Shown in pieces: positions 13,701-24,980 of a stretch of DNA of 64,000 nucleotides. Every line of letters begins with the position of its first letter. Within the stretch, counting starts at the first letter, position 1. The notes under the pieces were generated by a model. The model worked only from the letters and a program-made list of their open reading frames with translations. It was not told the origin of the DNA and ran no database searches. Source of the DNA: Paulownia fortunei (lineage: Eukaryota > Streptophyta > Magnoliopsida > Lamiales > Paulowniaceae); assembly GCA_019321725.1 (NCBI GenBank), contig CM033110.1, positions 16,361,278-16,425,277 on the forward strand. Reading direction: 5' to 3'. The translations under genes were made by a program, and so were the position numbers.

Positions 13701-16700
13701 TAAATTCTTCAGTCAAATACTAGTGACATACTTAAAAATTCCAACTCAATTAAACAAGCCTGCATGAGGCGATTGATATTAAAAATCAATTTATGTAGGC
13801 ATACCTTCTCAAGTCCTAATACATAAGCTCTTTCATGAACCCTAGCTATATCATCAATTCTAGCATGTCTGAATTTTTGAAGTTCAACAATCTCTGAGCT
13901 CCGGAACTGAATCACAAGATAGATTAATGGACAAGAGAGTACAATATCAATTGGTGAAGAAAAAACTTACAATCACAAACATTTTGCACAAAAAAAAAAA
14001 AAACTGATGTAATGCTGCAAATTGGACCTCTTCTGTTTCATGACAATAAATAAGACTTATTACCCACATTAAAGAACAAGAAGAAAAACAGAGAAAGATA
14101 TGTACCATATGATTTAGAAAACACCAGAAGGAAGTGAAACAAGAACAGATTTTTCGCTATTATATCTCAGTGTCTTTAAAAGTTGGTAAACCAGAACAGC
14201 TTTACCAGCCCAACTTATAAAGGGCTAGAAAAAATGAAAATAATCAGTCCAGCTGACAATGAATTTTCAGTAAGCACCTTAACTTTTTCTGCCGTACAAC
14301 TGGGCCATGAGCACATGGCTGAATGAAATACCAGAATGAGGCCAATATCAAAACCAAGGTTCAAAAAGCACATAAGATTCACAAGTGAATGGACCTGGTT
14401 GACGAAACAAATAAGTGACACATGTAATATCAAATTTTCAGTCAAAATTCTTTACAAGTAGGTTATCATTGCAACTTTTCCAACCATTTTCTTTTCCAGG
14501 ATTAAGTTTAGAGGAGCCGATACACATTCCAACAGAAATATGATTTTGTAGCTTCACCATAAAATCATTAGAGCATACTTTGACTCATTGAGAACAAGTC
14601 AAGTTTAGCATTATCAGTCAAGTTTAGCATTTTCTTTGAATCAAACCAAATTATCAGGCTTACTGCCACTGTCAAAATCATAGCATTATCAGTTTTTTAT
14701 ACCTCTGAAGTCAACTCCATCTTTGCAAGAGCCTTGATGATGGCAGGAACTCTGGAATTGCATTCAGGGTGTGAGTCCTGATGGAATTCAAAAAGAGGGA
14801 AGGATCAACAGAAAAAAGTTTCATATAGACGAAAGAATCACCTTGAAACAATTTGAATTTGTAAGCAGAAAAAATAAACAGCACAATATTGCTACCCGCT
14901 GGCCAAATAGTTTAAAGAAATACTCAACAAAAAAGAAGCAGTGCCTGTGCCTGAATTGCATGCCTGCTATAGCTTATGCCATATGCTGTACAAAGCACAA
15001 TTTGATCTCTAGCCATAGAGTGAATGAAAAACATTAGAATGGTGATTTAAAGATTCAGTTAGAACACTAGAAGTCATGTCAAAATATAACTTTTTCCAGC
15101 AATTATGATTTTCTGGTCATATTTTGAAAGTGCCAGCACTTTCAACATATTAGTCTCCAAAATCATTCTTGCTTCAAGTTCTTCCTGTTTAATCTTTTTC
15201 AATACTGTACTTCATTACCTGACATTATGTGAAATAAGAACAATTCATTAGCATGAGATCCTTCCATCATCATAAAATTAGCATCAGGAGTAGGTAAGAC
15301 CAAGTCAGCAATTAATATTGTTGTAGTTATTTTGATATCTAGGAAACTGCAAATGCAAGATAAGAACAATTCAGCTCAACATTAAGTATCGAGAAGCAGG
15401 AGAAGTCAGAGAATAACTGTTTGCTAGTGATTAACATGTCTGGCAGAACCAATTGTAGCATCTTAAATAACCCAAACAGAAAGCCATATAATTTGGTTTG
15501 CCCCCACCAAAAGATTTATAAAGGAAAAGCAATATAAACAAGTGTTATGTCAATGTCAACCTATTCTAGGCTCCATCTCCTAAATAAAGCATAGGACTTG
15601 GATAAAAACTTTTCCTACAATCAAGTCAAACTTTAACAGAAAAGTAACTGAAAAAGTCAAAGAAAAGCATATAAAAGTGTTATAAAAGATACAGGCAGAA
15701 GTCAGGCATGCAGAAATGTAAACACAAAATGTTGTCCATACCTTGTTATGGCCCATGGCAGGAGAAACTGTATATATCACTTTGCCACTGAGTAATTCCG
15801 ATTCAGAAGGTAAACAGGGATTATTTTCTGGACTATTCAAACAACATATGGAACCCCTTTTCTTCTGTGAGGAATATGCCTTTAAAGGTTTCACATTCTT
15901 CTCCAGAGATCCATTCTTGTAATCAAAACCATACGTAAAATGCTCCTTCCACCTGCATATGTGATGCCTAACCTGGTAGAATATATCTCCTGCCAGGAAC
16001 AAAAGAACATGTAACAAAACATATAACAGAAATTCAAGTGTAAGCTGACACCTGAAAAGGCTTGCTGAAGTACGGTGTTACACAAAAGGGACGAAGGATC
16101 AATTTTAGCACCATCACCAACTTATAAACAAAAAGGATAACTTCATATAATAGACTTCAAATGAGCACATCATCTTCATACTTGCTTCTCATTTATTTTT
16201 ACAAATTCCGGGGGTGTGTGCAGTGACAACCTGTTTACGTGTCACAGTAGTCAAAGATAAAAAATTACTACCATCAAGACAAATCTCTATGCTCGCCTAA
16301 CAAATGCTTTGACTATTCACAGAAGCCTTTCTTGCGTGAAAGGAGGCATGACGAATTTCAGACCAAGTTATAAGGAACTGAATTCCTCTGTGCTTGAAGG
16401 TGTTTTCACAATTGTACTTCCTTTCTCCATAATAAAATCCAGATTTTTAACCCACAAGGGCACAAGAGATGACCATTGCTCTTGGATTTTTAGAAACGCC
16501 CCATATTCAGCATACCCATAGACATTCTCCAGTGACTTTCTTTTCAATCCATTTAAGTGGTAGTATCCAATTTCTCAATATTTTGTTAAGCCAAAGAATT
16601 ACCAAAATCTGGAAAACTTGACTTACCTTTCAAAAATTAGGCCCCCATTCAACAAAATATTACTACTACTTTGGTTAAAGCTCAATCATAAAACCTGGAC

Positions 16701-17020
16701 CTCATCTTCAGAATTCTTCCCTAAGTTTCCCAAAAATCAACATTAAACCAAAAAATAATAATCATGCCTGACACACAGCATATCCAAAAGAAAAAAATCT
16801 TTCAGTTTCATCAAACATCAATGCTTTCAAACACAAAATCATGAAATAACACTAAACTGAAAACACCAACTACAGAAATACTTCACAGAATTCAACCACA
16901 TGCATGCAGAACTCAAATTAAACTCAGAAAAAAAAATGGAAACAAATCAAGAATTTCATGAGATGGCATGAAAGAAAGAGTACCAGCACAAGATGGAGGG
17001 GAGAAGGTGCGAAGCTCCAT
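10701..17020 (-). CDS. HDA14: Class II histone deacetylase, HDA14-like (organelle-type)
   Basis: This is a zinc-dependent lysine deacetylase. Arabidopsis HDA14 is reported in plastids and mitochondria. The minus-strand exons I infer are 17020-16984, 16120-16052, 15989-15742, 14777-14703, 13906-13805, 13214-13143, 12573-12517, 12334-12083, 11455-11274 and 11001-10701. All phases agree and give about 464 residues (Arabidopsis about 420). Catalytic features are RPPGHHA (His242, His243), [10 protein letters not shown] (zinc ligands Asp280 and His282), YDAH (Asp367) and EGGYN (Tyr411). The first 90 residues before the MGHNK block are poorly conserved and basic, as expected of a transit peptide. 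The start is the weakest point. An ATG at 16114 with another acceptor at 15972 would give a 444-residue protein with a different N-terminus. I prefer 17020 because it is the first ATG below the promoter motifs and uses better acceptors. Confidence 0.92.
12722..12959. repeat. 119-bp tandem duplication inside an HDA14 intron
   Basis: Two head-to-tail copies of about 119 bases (starting at 12,722 and 12,841) differ at only about four or five positions. They lie wholly in the intron between the exons at 13,143 and 12,573. The high identity suggests a recent local duplication. It does not disturb either splice site. Confidence 0.9.
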
Positions 17021-17071
17021 TCAGTACCACACACACCAGAGATAAATTTTTTCAAATTTGAGAACCTGAAA

Positions 17072-17178
17072 AACTCTATATATGTTGGGGTTCCCGAGTA
17101 CATCTTGGGTCCAAGATTTTGGCCCAAAGTAAACGGGTCGGATAGTTGGACCCAGTTAATTCCAACTTTCTTGGGCCT
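17072..17178 (-). promoter_or_regulatory. HDA14 promoter with TGGGCC (site II-like) motifs
   Basis: Just upstream of the proposed HDA14 start lie GGCCCA at 17,121-17,126, TGGGCC on the minus strand, and TTGGGCC at 17,171-17,177. TGGGCC/T motifs (site II elements) are common in promoters of plant housekeeping and organelle-protein genes. A TATATAG-like stretch occurs at about 17,076-17,083, roughly 60 bases before the ATG. Assignment is by motif and position only. Confidence 0.45.
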
Positions 17179-18796
17179 GACCTAATTAACCCTTCATAAT
17201 TCTAGCTTCGACAATCACCATGTCCTAAAGAATTTCATTAATGTCACTGTTTCTGCAGCATTCTCTTCAAAAGAGCAAAATTAGTGAAATACGACCCAAG
17301 AAATTGGATATTTAATATATGCATGTGTGTGTCTAATAAAGATATTTTAGCCCTTTCAAAAATTAATTAAGATAAAATTATTAATGTCGTTAGACCAATA
17401 AGCTCACTTCTGATAGTCAATAGATCAAACCCAAAATCTTGTTATTATAGATTATCAGAATCGTAATCTTTATGTTTGAACTAGGCTTCATTTTTATACG
17501 TAATTATTAATTATTTCTTTATTTTTATTTGTTCAATTGGTTCTAAACAAATCAATGAGGTTGGTCTATTACATAGGAAGTAAATTTTTGACCCCAAAAT
17601 GCGAAATATATAAAATATTTAGAAAAGCTTCAGTTTAACTTTCCATATTTAAATGATTTTAGTCAAAAAAAGAAAAATTAAAAAAAAATTAAACATTACT
17701 ACTCTTTCTTTTTTCTGAACTAAGGTAATTATTTTGGGAGCCCCTAATAGTCATTTTACTCATATTGCATGGGGAAATCAACGCCAATATTAGTACTGAA
17801 TTCTCCAAATATTTAAAAATTGGTCGACTATTTTTACGCTATTTATAATCAAAGTCATTTGTGTGCACATGTCTATTGTTTCAGTAAAACCAAAAAATGC
17901 ATTTGATTTAATTATTTACGAACCAAAATAAATTTAACTATCTGCGACTTCACCAAAAAGAGTCCAATATCTCTATACACAATACAGTTAAAGTCCAATT
18001 ATTTGAATACATAAATAAAAATATGTACTTTTATTTGAATAATATATTAAATTCAATAAGTTCGGTTCTTATATTGAAAATATTTTACTAGAAAATAGTT
18101 TTTCAAACCCTAAGAATAAATTTGGGATCCAGGAATTATTCGGTACTTTTTAAAATTTATAATTCAGACATTATTTAAAATAGTTAAAAAAAAATCAACA
18201 AAATATCATCTACATAACAAAATTCGTTATTAAAATTCATAATTAATTTGAAAATATATCATTACAGAATTTCTAACGATTCTATAAAAATAATGATTTT
18301 ATGCATGAAAATTGACAATATGAATTATATTATCTAGTAAACCAAATAGGAATAAACTTTGAAAATAAATTGTTATATTAATAAAAAGTTCTAAAGATTT
18401 TATCACATTATTATTTATGAAAAAAATATAAGGGACTTTAATATCTTATGAAAATATAGTGTTTTATTCTAATTAATTTTATTAATTCAAAGAACTCTAT
18501 TACTATGTTGCAAACGCTTGACATGCGGCAAGGACTCTATATATGTATTTTATTTTCTATATTAGCATCAAGCACTACCCTCTAATTATCAGCTTTCCAA
18601 TGTTTCTTTTTATTTTTTTATTTATATGTGTTAATGATGCAATCTCGGCTAATAATTTTATTCCATAAACAACGGATCAAAGTACAATTAATTAATTTAG
18701 TCAGGGCTGTATCTATATTGGCACCAAAAAATGCCAGAAATGCATGACAAAAATTGACTAGATAAGCCTGCCTGTAAAAGCCTCCCAGGTGTTGGG

Positions 18797-18933
18797 TATT
18801 ATGAAATTTTAAAAACACTAGCTGAACTTTGGAATCTGCAACTAATTACAACTAATTATTAGCATTTTCTTACATCACTTACTGCCTTCTACAGATTCCA
18901 AAGTTCAGCTAGTGTTTTTAAAATTTCATAATA
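18797..18933. repeat. Perfect 42-bp inverted repeat with 53-nt loop
   Basis: The arm at 18,797-18,838 is the exact reverse complement of the arm at 18,892-18,933, with a loop at 18,839-18,891. The match stops abruptly at both outer ends. Transcription from either strand would give a 42-bp perfect hairpin. Possible identities are a young hairpin-RNA or MIRNA-type locus, a small foldback element, or a recent inverted duplication made during break repair. I do not recognise the arm as any known miRNA. Confidence 0.95.
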
Positions 18934-18964
18934 ATATTAATGTCGTAACAACTACATATACTAT

Positions 18965-19036
18965 GATTTGAAATTGTTACAAAATCAATTTTTTGAAAAA
19001 GATTTGAAAGTGTTACAAAATCAATTTTTTGAAAAA
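18965..19036 (+). repeat. 36-bp tandem repeat, two copies
   Basis: A 36-base unit beginning GATTTGAAA is repeated head to tail with one difference (ATTG against AGTG). It lies about 30 bases beyond the inverted repeat. Confidence 0.85.
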
Positions 19037-20924
19037 AATTAATATATTATTTACGGTTTGATTTTTCATTGATGCCAACTGCATGGACATTTAAATCATA
19101 TGGATAGAAAGGGTATTTAAATAAGTGCCTATGCAACAATTTGGACTATTAGTTGTCTGATATTTTGTTTACATTATACTTCAATTTGCAAGTGATCATA
19201 TTCTCAAATCAAAGTTCAGAAAATATTGGAACCAAATAACATAAAATAAAATAAAAATCAGTGACAGGTAGGTGTTGACTCATAAATTTTCATTTTATTT
19301 CTCCAATTTTCCAAAAAAATCCAATTCAACATAAATCGTAAAAAGCTCAAGGGGCATCCTTGAGAGCTCCTAATGTTCTTCATGAAAAAATAAAATTTTT
19401 TACATCAGGACGCAAATCCCATAAATTTTTAAGACTGATTAATGCAAGAGACACCACTAGGATTCACAAGAAGTAAATTTTTTTCGTTCTTACGAACATG
19501 AGGCAGCAGTAAAACATAAGGTGAGCTTCATAGAAAATTTTGGAATTCTCGTGGGATCTGGAAGACATGATTTATTTTGGAAAGCAAAGTCTCTATAGGT
19601 CCTTCAAAATAGGATTATCTTGGAAGGTAGGATACTTGTGTGATGACTGACTCTTGAATGTACAGGTTTGAGTATATATAAAAATAAATAAACTTTTTTC
19701 TCATAATAATTTAAGAATTTTTTTGGCAAATGAAGCATTCATCTAATGTTGGATAAATTATGATCAAATGGTTTGAATCTAGAATGTCTACTATTAACTA
19801 TGCAAGATTCATTAATTAGTATAAATGTGTGGTTTCTTGCCCAATCATAAGTCAATTTCTCATAAAGTCCACTAAAAAAGGGTTTCTAAGTCTCATTAAG
19901 ACACTAATAAATTAAAAAAGCCAACCAAGAATTGCATAAAAATAAAGTTGGGAAAATCCTCTACCACATAAAATATATTTTCTTGGAAAATAAAATATGG
20001 TTCACGGGCTGTGCTTCTGTTTGTGGGGGAAAAAAGGTGTTGACAAAATAGAGATGTGTTGAGCTTTTCTATTCAAAGAATGCAAGAATTAGGGGTCCCC
20101 TATGATTGCCAAATTGTTTAGAAAGGGAGAGGTTCACGGGTGTTATAACATCACAAAAAGACAAAATAATCCCCAGAAAAGAAAATAATTTTTTTATAAA
20201 AAATTTCTGTGGTGAGGATTAATTTACAATAAATATTAATTGGAGGGCATTAGTTCAATATCGATGTCCAGACAATTATCCGTACGAAAAAACGTAGCCC
20301 AACAGTACAATAAAAATCTTCTCTTTTACTCTCGTCCACATAAAAGATTCATTTCTTGTCAGTGTGATGAGAACCCCAAGTTTGGCATGGTGGAGCCAGG
20401 TCTGTAAATGGGTTGTATTTAAATTCGATTTAATTTAAGCTCCACTCGTTGTAATTTAATTTAATTTAAGTTTAAGTTCGTTTTGTTGTAATTTGATCTT
20501 GGAAATTTTTTCATATTATACTCAATTTGAACACATTCAATTTAATTTGATACTTCTGGTGCTGTTTCATAATGTATGGATACTTTAAAAACTTATTAAT
20601 ATTATCTCGGATACCATATATTTCAGACATGTATTGGACTCCTTATTTGATATATTTATAAATTCAATAAATTTTGACATAGTTAATGATGTGTTTGAAA
20701 TATTTCGGATAACATGTGTCAACATGTTTTAGACAGTGAAATTACTTTTTAATATATTTTGAAAATTTGAGGAGTAATAAAAAAATTATAAAACTCCAAA
20801 ATTTCCTCAAACTGCAAAATAGAATAGTAGATAGCTTCTGAATTCACTTTTCTCTCTCTTCATAATTCTTTTCTTATTTGCAATAATAACATACAAATCA
20901 TACAAATAAAATTTCGAACATGCC

Positions 20925-21140
20925 TCGGGCACAATTCAATTGGTGGAACTATCAACTTGAATTCGCTTTCAAAGGTAGGGTGAAGGTTTGAATTCTTACG
21001 GAAACCTGTGGCTGAATTTCGATATGGAGCAATCACTGTTTTGTCAGTGAAACTCTACGGTCAGAATTTAGTATGATGATTGGGCTACTTGTTTGGAAAC
21101 CCGGAAGGCAGTTGAGACATATCGCGCGATTTACCCCCTC
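20925..21140 (+). mobile_element. Possible tRNA-derived SINE
   Basis: CAATTCAATTGGTGGAACTA resembles an RNA polymerase III A box (tRNA D-arm). About 45 bases further on, GAAGGTTTGAATTC resembles a B box (T-arm). The following sequence is locally more GC-rich and ends near a ACCCCCTCTAGAG segment. This arrangement fits a tRNA-derived SINE head. No poly-A tail or target duplication is obvious, so the call is tentative. Confidence 0.4.
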
Positions 21141-22700
21141 TAGAGTGCTAGGAGTAGGTGTTTTGGAGATTCAAAATTAATCTGACAAAATTGGGATATT
21201 TGAATTATCAAAAAAAATAAAAATTCGAACACTATAACAAACATAAACTTTTTTTTTTTTTTTTATAATCTCATTGATATCTCTATAAATATTCAGTCGT
21301 ATCGTATCTTAAATTTTTAGTGAAATATCTTATTTAGTGTTGGTATCGAATCGAATGCGTGTTGTCATGTTCGTATTCGGGCATAATATGTGTTATTTTA
21401 TTCGTACTACACTTAGTAAATCCAAGTTGACCCATAAAATGGAGATGAAAATTAAACTTGACCTATACTCAAATACACCAAAGTCAAAACAATTAGCTAT
21501 ACCAAAATAACTCTGCCTCGTCTCACCCTATTTCCATAAAAATAGTGCTGACAAATATTATGAATCTGCGCCGTGAAATATCTAAGTCATGATATGTTGG
21601 TATACGATAAGCAACTTGTCTTGGTCCTGTAGCCATTACATCCTATGCAGAAACTCAGTTATTGGAAAGCAAAGATGCTGTGTCAATGTATGTATGCTGT
21701 TCTGTACTAAAAAGGAGATCAGTTGAAAATGGGGTCATACTGGCCTCTTTTTTATTTTCCTTTTCTTGGTGATTATTGGTGCACAAGATTTAAGAATAAT
21801 AGTTTACATATTTGTTATAAGGTCTCTCACATAGGCAACATATTTGATGTGGAATTGTACGTCAAATTCTTCTTCGAGAATGGCCTGCTATACAAATAAT
21901 TGTTAAGAGGAGCCCATAAATTTTATTCTTCGATTTCTTGATTCCAAACTGTTATTTCAATTTGATTTCATCCAACCTCCTATTTTGCTCTATTTTGAAT
22001 TAGTTTTTGAGGGCCATCACCTAATCGAGTAATTGACCTTCTAATCGTATGTATCGATTAAAGCTCTACAAAGATGAATTAACACAATATAGATTGAGAA
22101 ATGAGAAAAAATAAATGCATTGAGAATAGTGAAAAACATATATCAATGATGGAGTTAAACTGTAGTCAAGTAGATGGATAGAAAATAACAGTGAAATTCA
22201 ATAAAGAATTGTATAACAAAAGTTATTATCATTGTAGTACTACAAAAACGCTACAATAACTTTTTTACATAAAGACATTTTTGCCCATGAAATAATTGGC
22301 TAGCCCATCAATATTAAACAAAAAAGGAACCACACAGTTGATGTGACATAAAATTTGGTGCTGGGTTGCATAATTAAAAAATGTTACATTTGAATTGTTT
22401 TTTTCAACTAAGCATTTTATAAATATATAATCAAATAATTAGTCCATTATAGCTACTAATTCATCACCAATTTACGTGCACCAAAACTAATCCAATTTAG
22501 AGTCAACAAAAACAACATTCAGGCCAAACTAGACAATTCACAACTAAATTCCTTGTGGCATTGTTAAATGACTTTCAATAAAATAAAAGTTAAGAGAATT
22601 TTTTCATTGCCCAAATTCAAGCCAATGCTGTAATGTAGAAGAGGGCTGGTGAACTAGTTTGACCTGATTGAAAAGCTTTGTCCCAAACAAAGGAAGAAGC

Positions 22701-22740
22701 GGGGTGGGGTGGGGTTGGGGGTGGTGGTGGTAGGGGAGGG
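22701..22740 (+). promoter_or_regulatory. G-quadruplex-prone tract upstream of ABCG5
   Basis: Four runs of four or more G separated by one or two T (GGGGTGGGGTGGGGTTGGGG) are followed by further GGTGG repeats and GGGGAGGG. This meets the usual G3+N1-7 pattern for a stable intramolecular G-quadruplex. It lies about 320-360 bases before the ABCG5 start codon, on the coding strand. Confidence 0.75.
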
Positions 22741-22803
22741 TAAGGCAAAAGATTAAGATGACAAGCCTCATATCATGTGAAGTGTGCTCATTTCAATGAT
22801 TAT

Positions 22804-22810
22804 TATAAAA
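22804..22810 (+). promoter_or_regulatory. Candidate TATA box for ABCG5
   Basis: TATAAAA lies about 250 bases upstream of the ABCG5 ATG, which would leave a 5' UTR of roughly 220 bases. The call rests on motif and position only. Confidence 0.4.
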
Positions 22811-23060
22811 CTATGGATATGCAAGCTCAAGTGTGCACGTGAACTATCAAACAAATTTAAGGAGTTAAAGGTCATTATTTTTTATCAACTCCAGCCAGTA
22901 ATTTCCAGAGTCCTGGAATTGTAACTAGCAAACAGATTGATTAATAAAATAGTGAACAAAATCAGAAAAAAAGAGAGATTCAAAAATACTCCAAGTTGAG
23001 CTTTTGGTAGTAGAATCCAGAGGAAGCCAAAAGAAAGTACAGAAATATTGAGTTTCTTCA

Positions 23061-24980
23061 ATGAAGAAACAAGGTTGTGAGATTGAAGCAATAGGCATCA
23101 ACTACACAATCTACACACACACAAAAGAAATCCCTGGTAAAGAAAAACAGCAAAAGAATCCCAAAAGTGTTCAAGAACAAGAGTTACAGGAACTGCCTCA
23201 TAAGGTAGTTGAGGGAAAATCCAGGCCCCGAGCCCGGCAGGTGCTCAAGGATGTAAACCTGACAGCAAAACCCTGGGAAATACTTGCTATTGTTGGGCCC
23301 AGTGGTGCAGGCAAATCCTCATTGCTTGAAATCCTTGCTGGAAAACTCACTCCACAATCTGCATCTGTTTATGTCAATCAGAAGCCACTTGACAAAGCTC
23401 GGTTCAAGAAGTTATCAGGCTATGTCACGCAGAAGGATACATTATTCCCACTCCTCACTGTTGAAGAAACATTGAGGTTTAGCGCGAAGCTCAGGTTAAG
23501 CCTTCCGGAGCCAGAATTGAGCTCAAGAGTCAAGTCCCTGATGCAAGAACTCGGCTTGAGTCATGTAGCCGGAGGCAGAGTGGGGGACGACAGGGTTCGG
23601 GGGATTTCAGGTGGAGAGCGGCGGCGTGTGTCGATCGGCGTGGAGGTGATTCATGATCCAAAAGTATTGATTCTTGATGAGCCAACATCAGGGCTTGACA
23701 GCACTTCAGCACTTCAGATCATCGACATGCTCAAGACCATGGCCGAAACCCGGGGCAGAACCATAATCCTCAGCATTCACCAGCCAGGTTTCAGGATTGT
23801 GAAGCTGTTTAGTTCTATTCTGTTGCTGGCTAATGGCTCAGTCTTGCATCATGGCTCAGTGGATTTGCTTTCTGTTAATTTAATGCTGATGGGATTGGAA
23901 CTCCCACTTCATGTCAATGTTATTGAATTTGCTATTGAGTCGATTGAAACGATGAAGCAGCATAAGGCGGCGTTGCAGCAAGAAACACTGTCATCAAACA
24001 AGAGACTAGTTGAAGAAGGTCTGAGCAGAACAGGCAGGTTTACTCTACAACAGCTTTTTCAGCAATCCAAGGTGATGGATGAGGAAGCCATTGATGTCGG
24101 GGTCGATTTCCATCGTGGTTTTGCGAATTCTAGATTTGGCGAAACCGTGATTCTCACTCACAGGTTCTGGAAGAATATCTATAGATCCAAGGAGCTTTTT
24201 GCATGCAGGTCCATCTCAATGCTGGTATCCGGGATTGTTTTGGGCTCAATTTTCTACAATCTCAGAGATAATTTAGTTGGTGCAGAGGAAAGAGTGGGGC
24301 TATTTGCATTCATCTTGACATTTTTACTGTCAAGCACCACAGAAGCCCTGCCGATTTTCTTGCAAGAAAGGGAGATACTAATGAAGGAAACCTCTAGTGG
24401 AAGCTATAGGGTCTCATCATATGCCATTGCTAATGGACTTGTTTACTTGCCATTCTTGCTCATTTTAGCAATCTTATTTGCTGTGCCGTTGTATTGGTTG
24501 GTGGGACTAAACCGAAGTTTCATGGCTTTCGCGCACTTCTTGCTGCTGATTTGGTTGATTCTCTACACGGCGAATTCAGTGGTGGTCTGTTTCAGTGCAT
24601 TAGTCCCTAATTTCATCGTTGGAAACTCGGTAATCTCTGCAGTTATGGGATCATTCTTCTTGTTTTCAGGCTACTTCATATCGAAGCATGGGATACCAAA
24701 TTATTGGATTTTCATGCACTACGTTTCGTTGTTTAAGTATCCCTTCGAAGGGTTCTTGATAAACGAGTTCTCTAACTCCAGCAAATGTTTGGATTACATG
24801 TTTGGTACATGTATAGTGACAGGTGAAGATGTGCTCAGGGAAGAAGGGTATGGCGACCAACAAAGTAGATGGAGGAATTATGTGATCATGGTTTGCTTCA
24901 TCTTGGTTTACAGGTTTATTTCCTATGTCATTCTCAGGTATAAATGCTCTGAGTCTGGGATTAAAGGGATCCTTATCTGA
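23061..24980 (+). CDS. ABCG5: ABC transporter G family half-transporter, ABCG5-like
   Basis: This is a membrane ATP-driven exporter of the WBC type that must dimerise. Plant relatives export cutin, wax or suberin precursors, and Arabidopsis ABCG5 is linked to cuticle formation. The 639-residue protein is encoded by one exon. The nucleotide-binding domain comes first: Walker A GPSGAGKSS at about 79-87, signature ISGGERRRVSIG at about 182-193, Walker B VLILDEPTSGLD at about 202-213, and the H-loop histidine at 240. The membrane domain follows, with about six helices near 380-400, 411-431, 455-482, 490-515, 521-541 and 605-625. The MKKQGCEIEA start and the motif QEREILMKETSSGSYR match ABCG5 as I remember it. 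All catalytic residues are present, so the gene should be functional. The start is the first ATG in the frame. The substrate is inferred from family. Confidence 0.95.
   Translation: MKKQGCEIEAIGINYTIYTHTKEIPGKEKQQKNPKSVQEQELQELPHKVVEGKSRPRARQVLKDVNLTAKPWEILAIVGPSGAGKSSLLEILAGKLTPQSASVYVNQKPLDKARFKKLSGYVTQKDTLFPLLTVEETLRFSAKLRLSLPEPELSSRVKSLMQELGLSHVAGGRVGDDRVRGISGGERRRVSIGVEVIHDPKVLILDEPTSGLDSTSALQIIDMLKTMAETRGRTIILSIHQPGFRIVKLFSSILLLANGSVLHHGSVDLLSVNLMLMGLELPLHVNVIEFAIESIETMKQHKAALQQETLSSNKRLVEEGLSRTGRFTLQQLFQQSKVMDEEAIDVGVDFHRGFANSRFGETVILTHRFWKNIYRSKELFACRSISMLVSGIVLGSIFYNLRDNLVGAEERVGLFAFILTFLLSSTTEALPIFLQEREILMKETSSGSYRVSSYAIANGLVYLPFLLILAILFAVPLYWLVGLNRSFMAFAHFLLLIWLILYTANSVVVCFSALVPNFIVGNSVISAVMGSFFLFSGYFISKHGIPNYWIFMHYVSLFKYPFEGFLINEFSNSSKCLDYMFGTCIVTGEDVLREEGYGDQQSRWRNYVIMVCFILVYRFISYVILRYKCSESGIKGILI

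Larger units (their letters stand above)
17179..22700. other. Intergenic stretch between HDA14 and ABCG5 promoters
   Basis: No protein gene is supported. The sequence is AT-rich with many stops. It contains the 42-bp inverted repeat, the short tandem repeat and the SINE-like segment listed separately. T-rich and A-rich runs occur at 21,250-21,265 and 17,660-17,690. Confidence 0.55.

Noticed and set aside
14771..15037. 88-codon plus-strand ORF
   Set aside because: Antisense to an HDA14 exon and intron; a shadow of the minus-strand gene.
18797..18933. Known conserved plant MIRNA gene
   Set aside because: Neither arm resembles any miRNA family I can recall; left as an uncharacterised hairpin.
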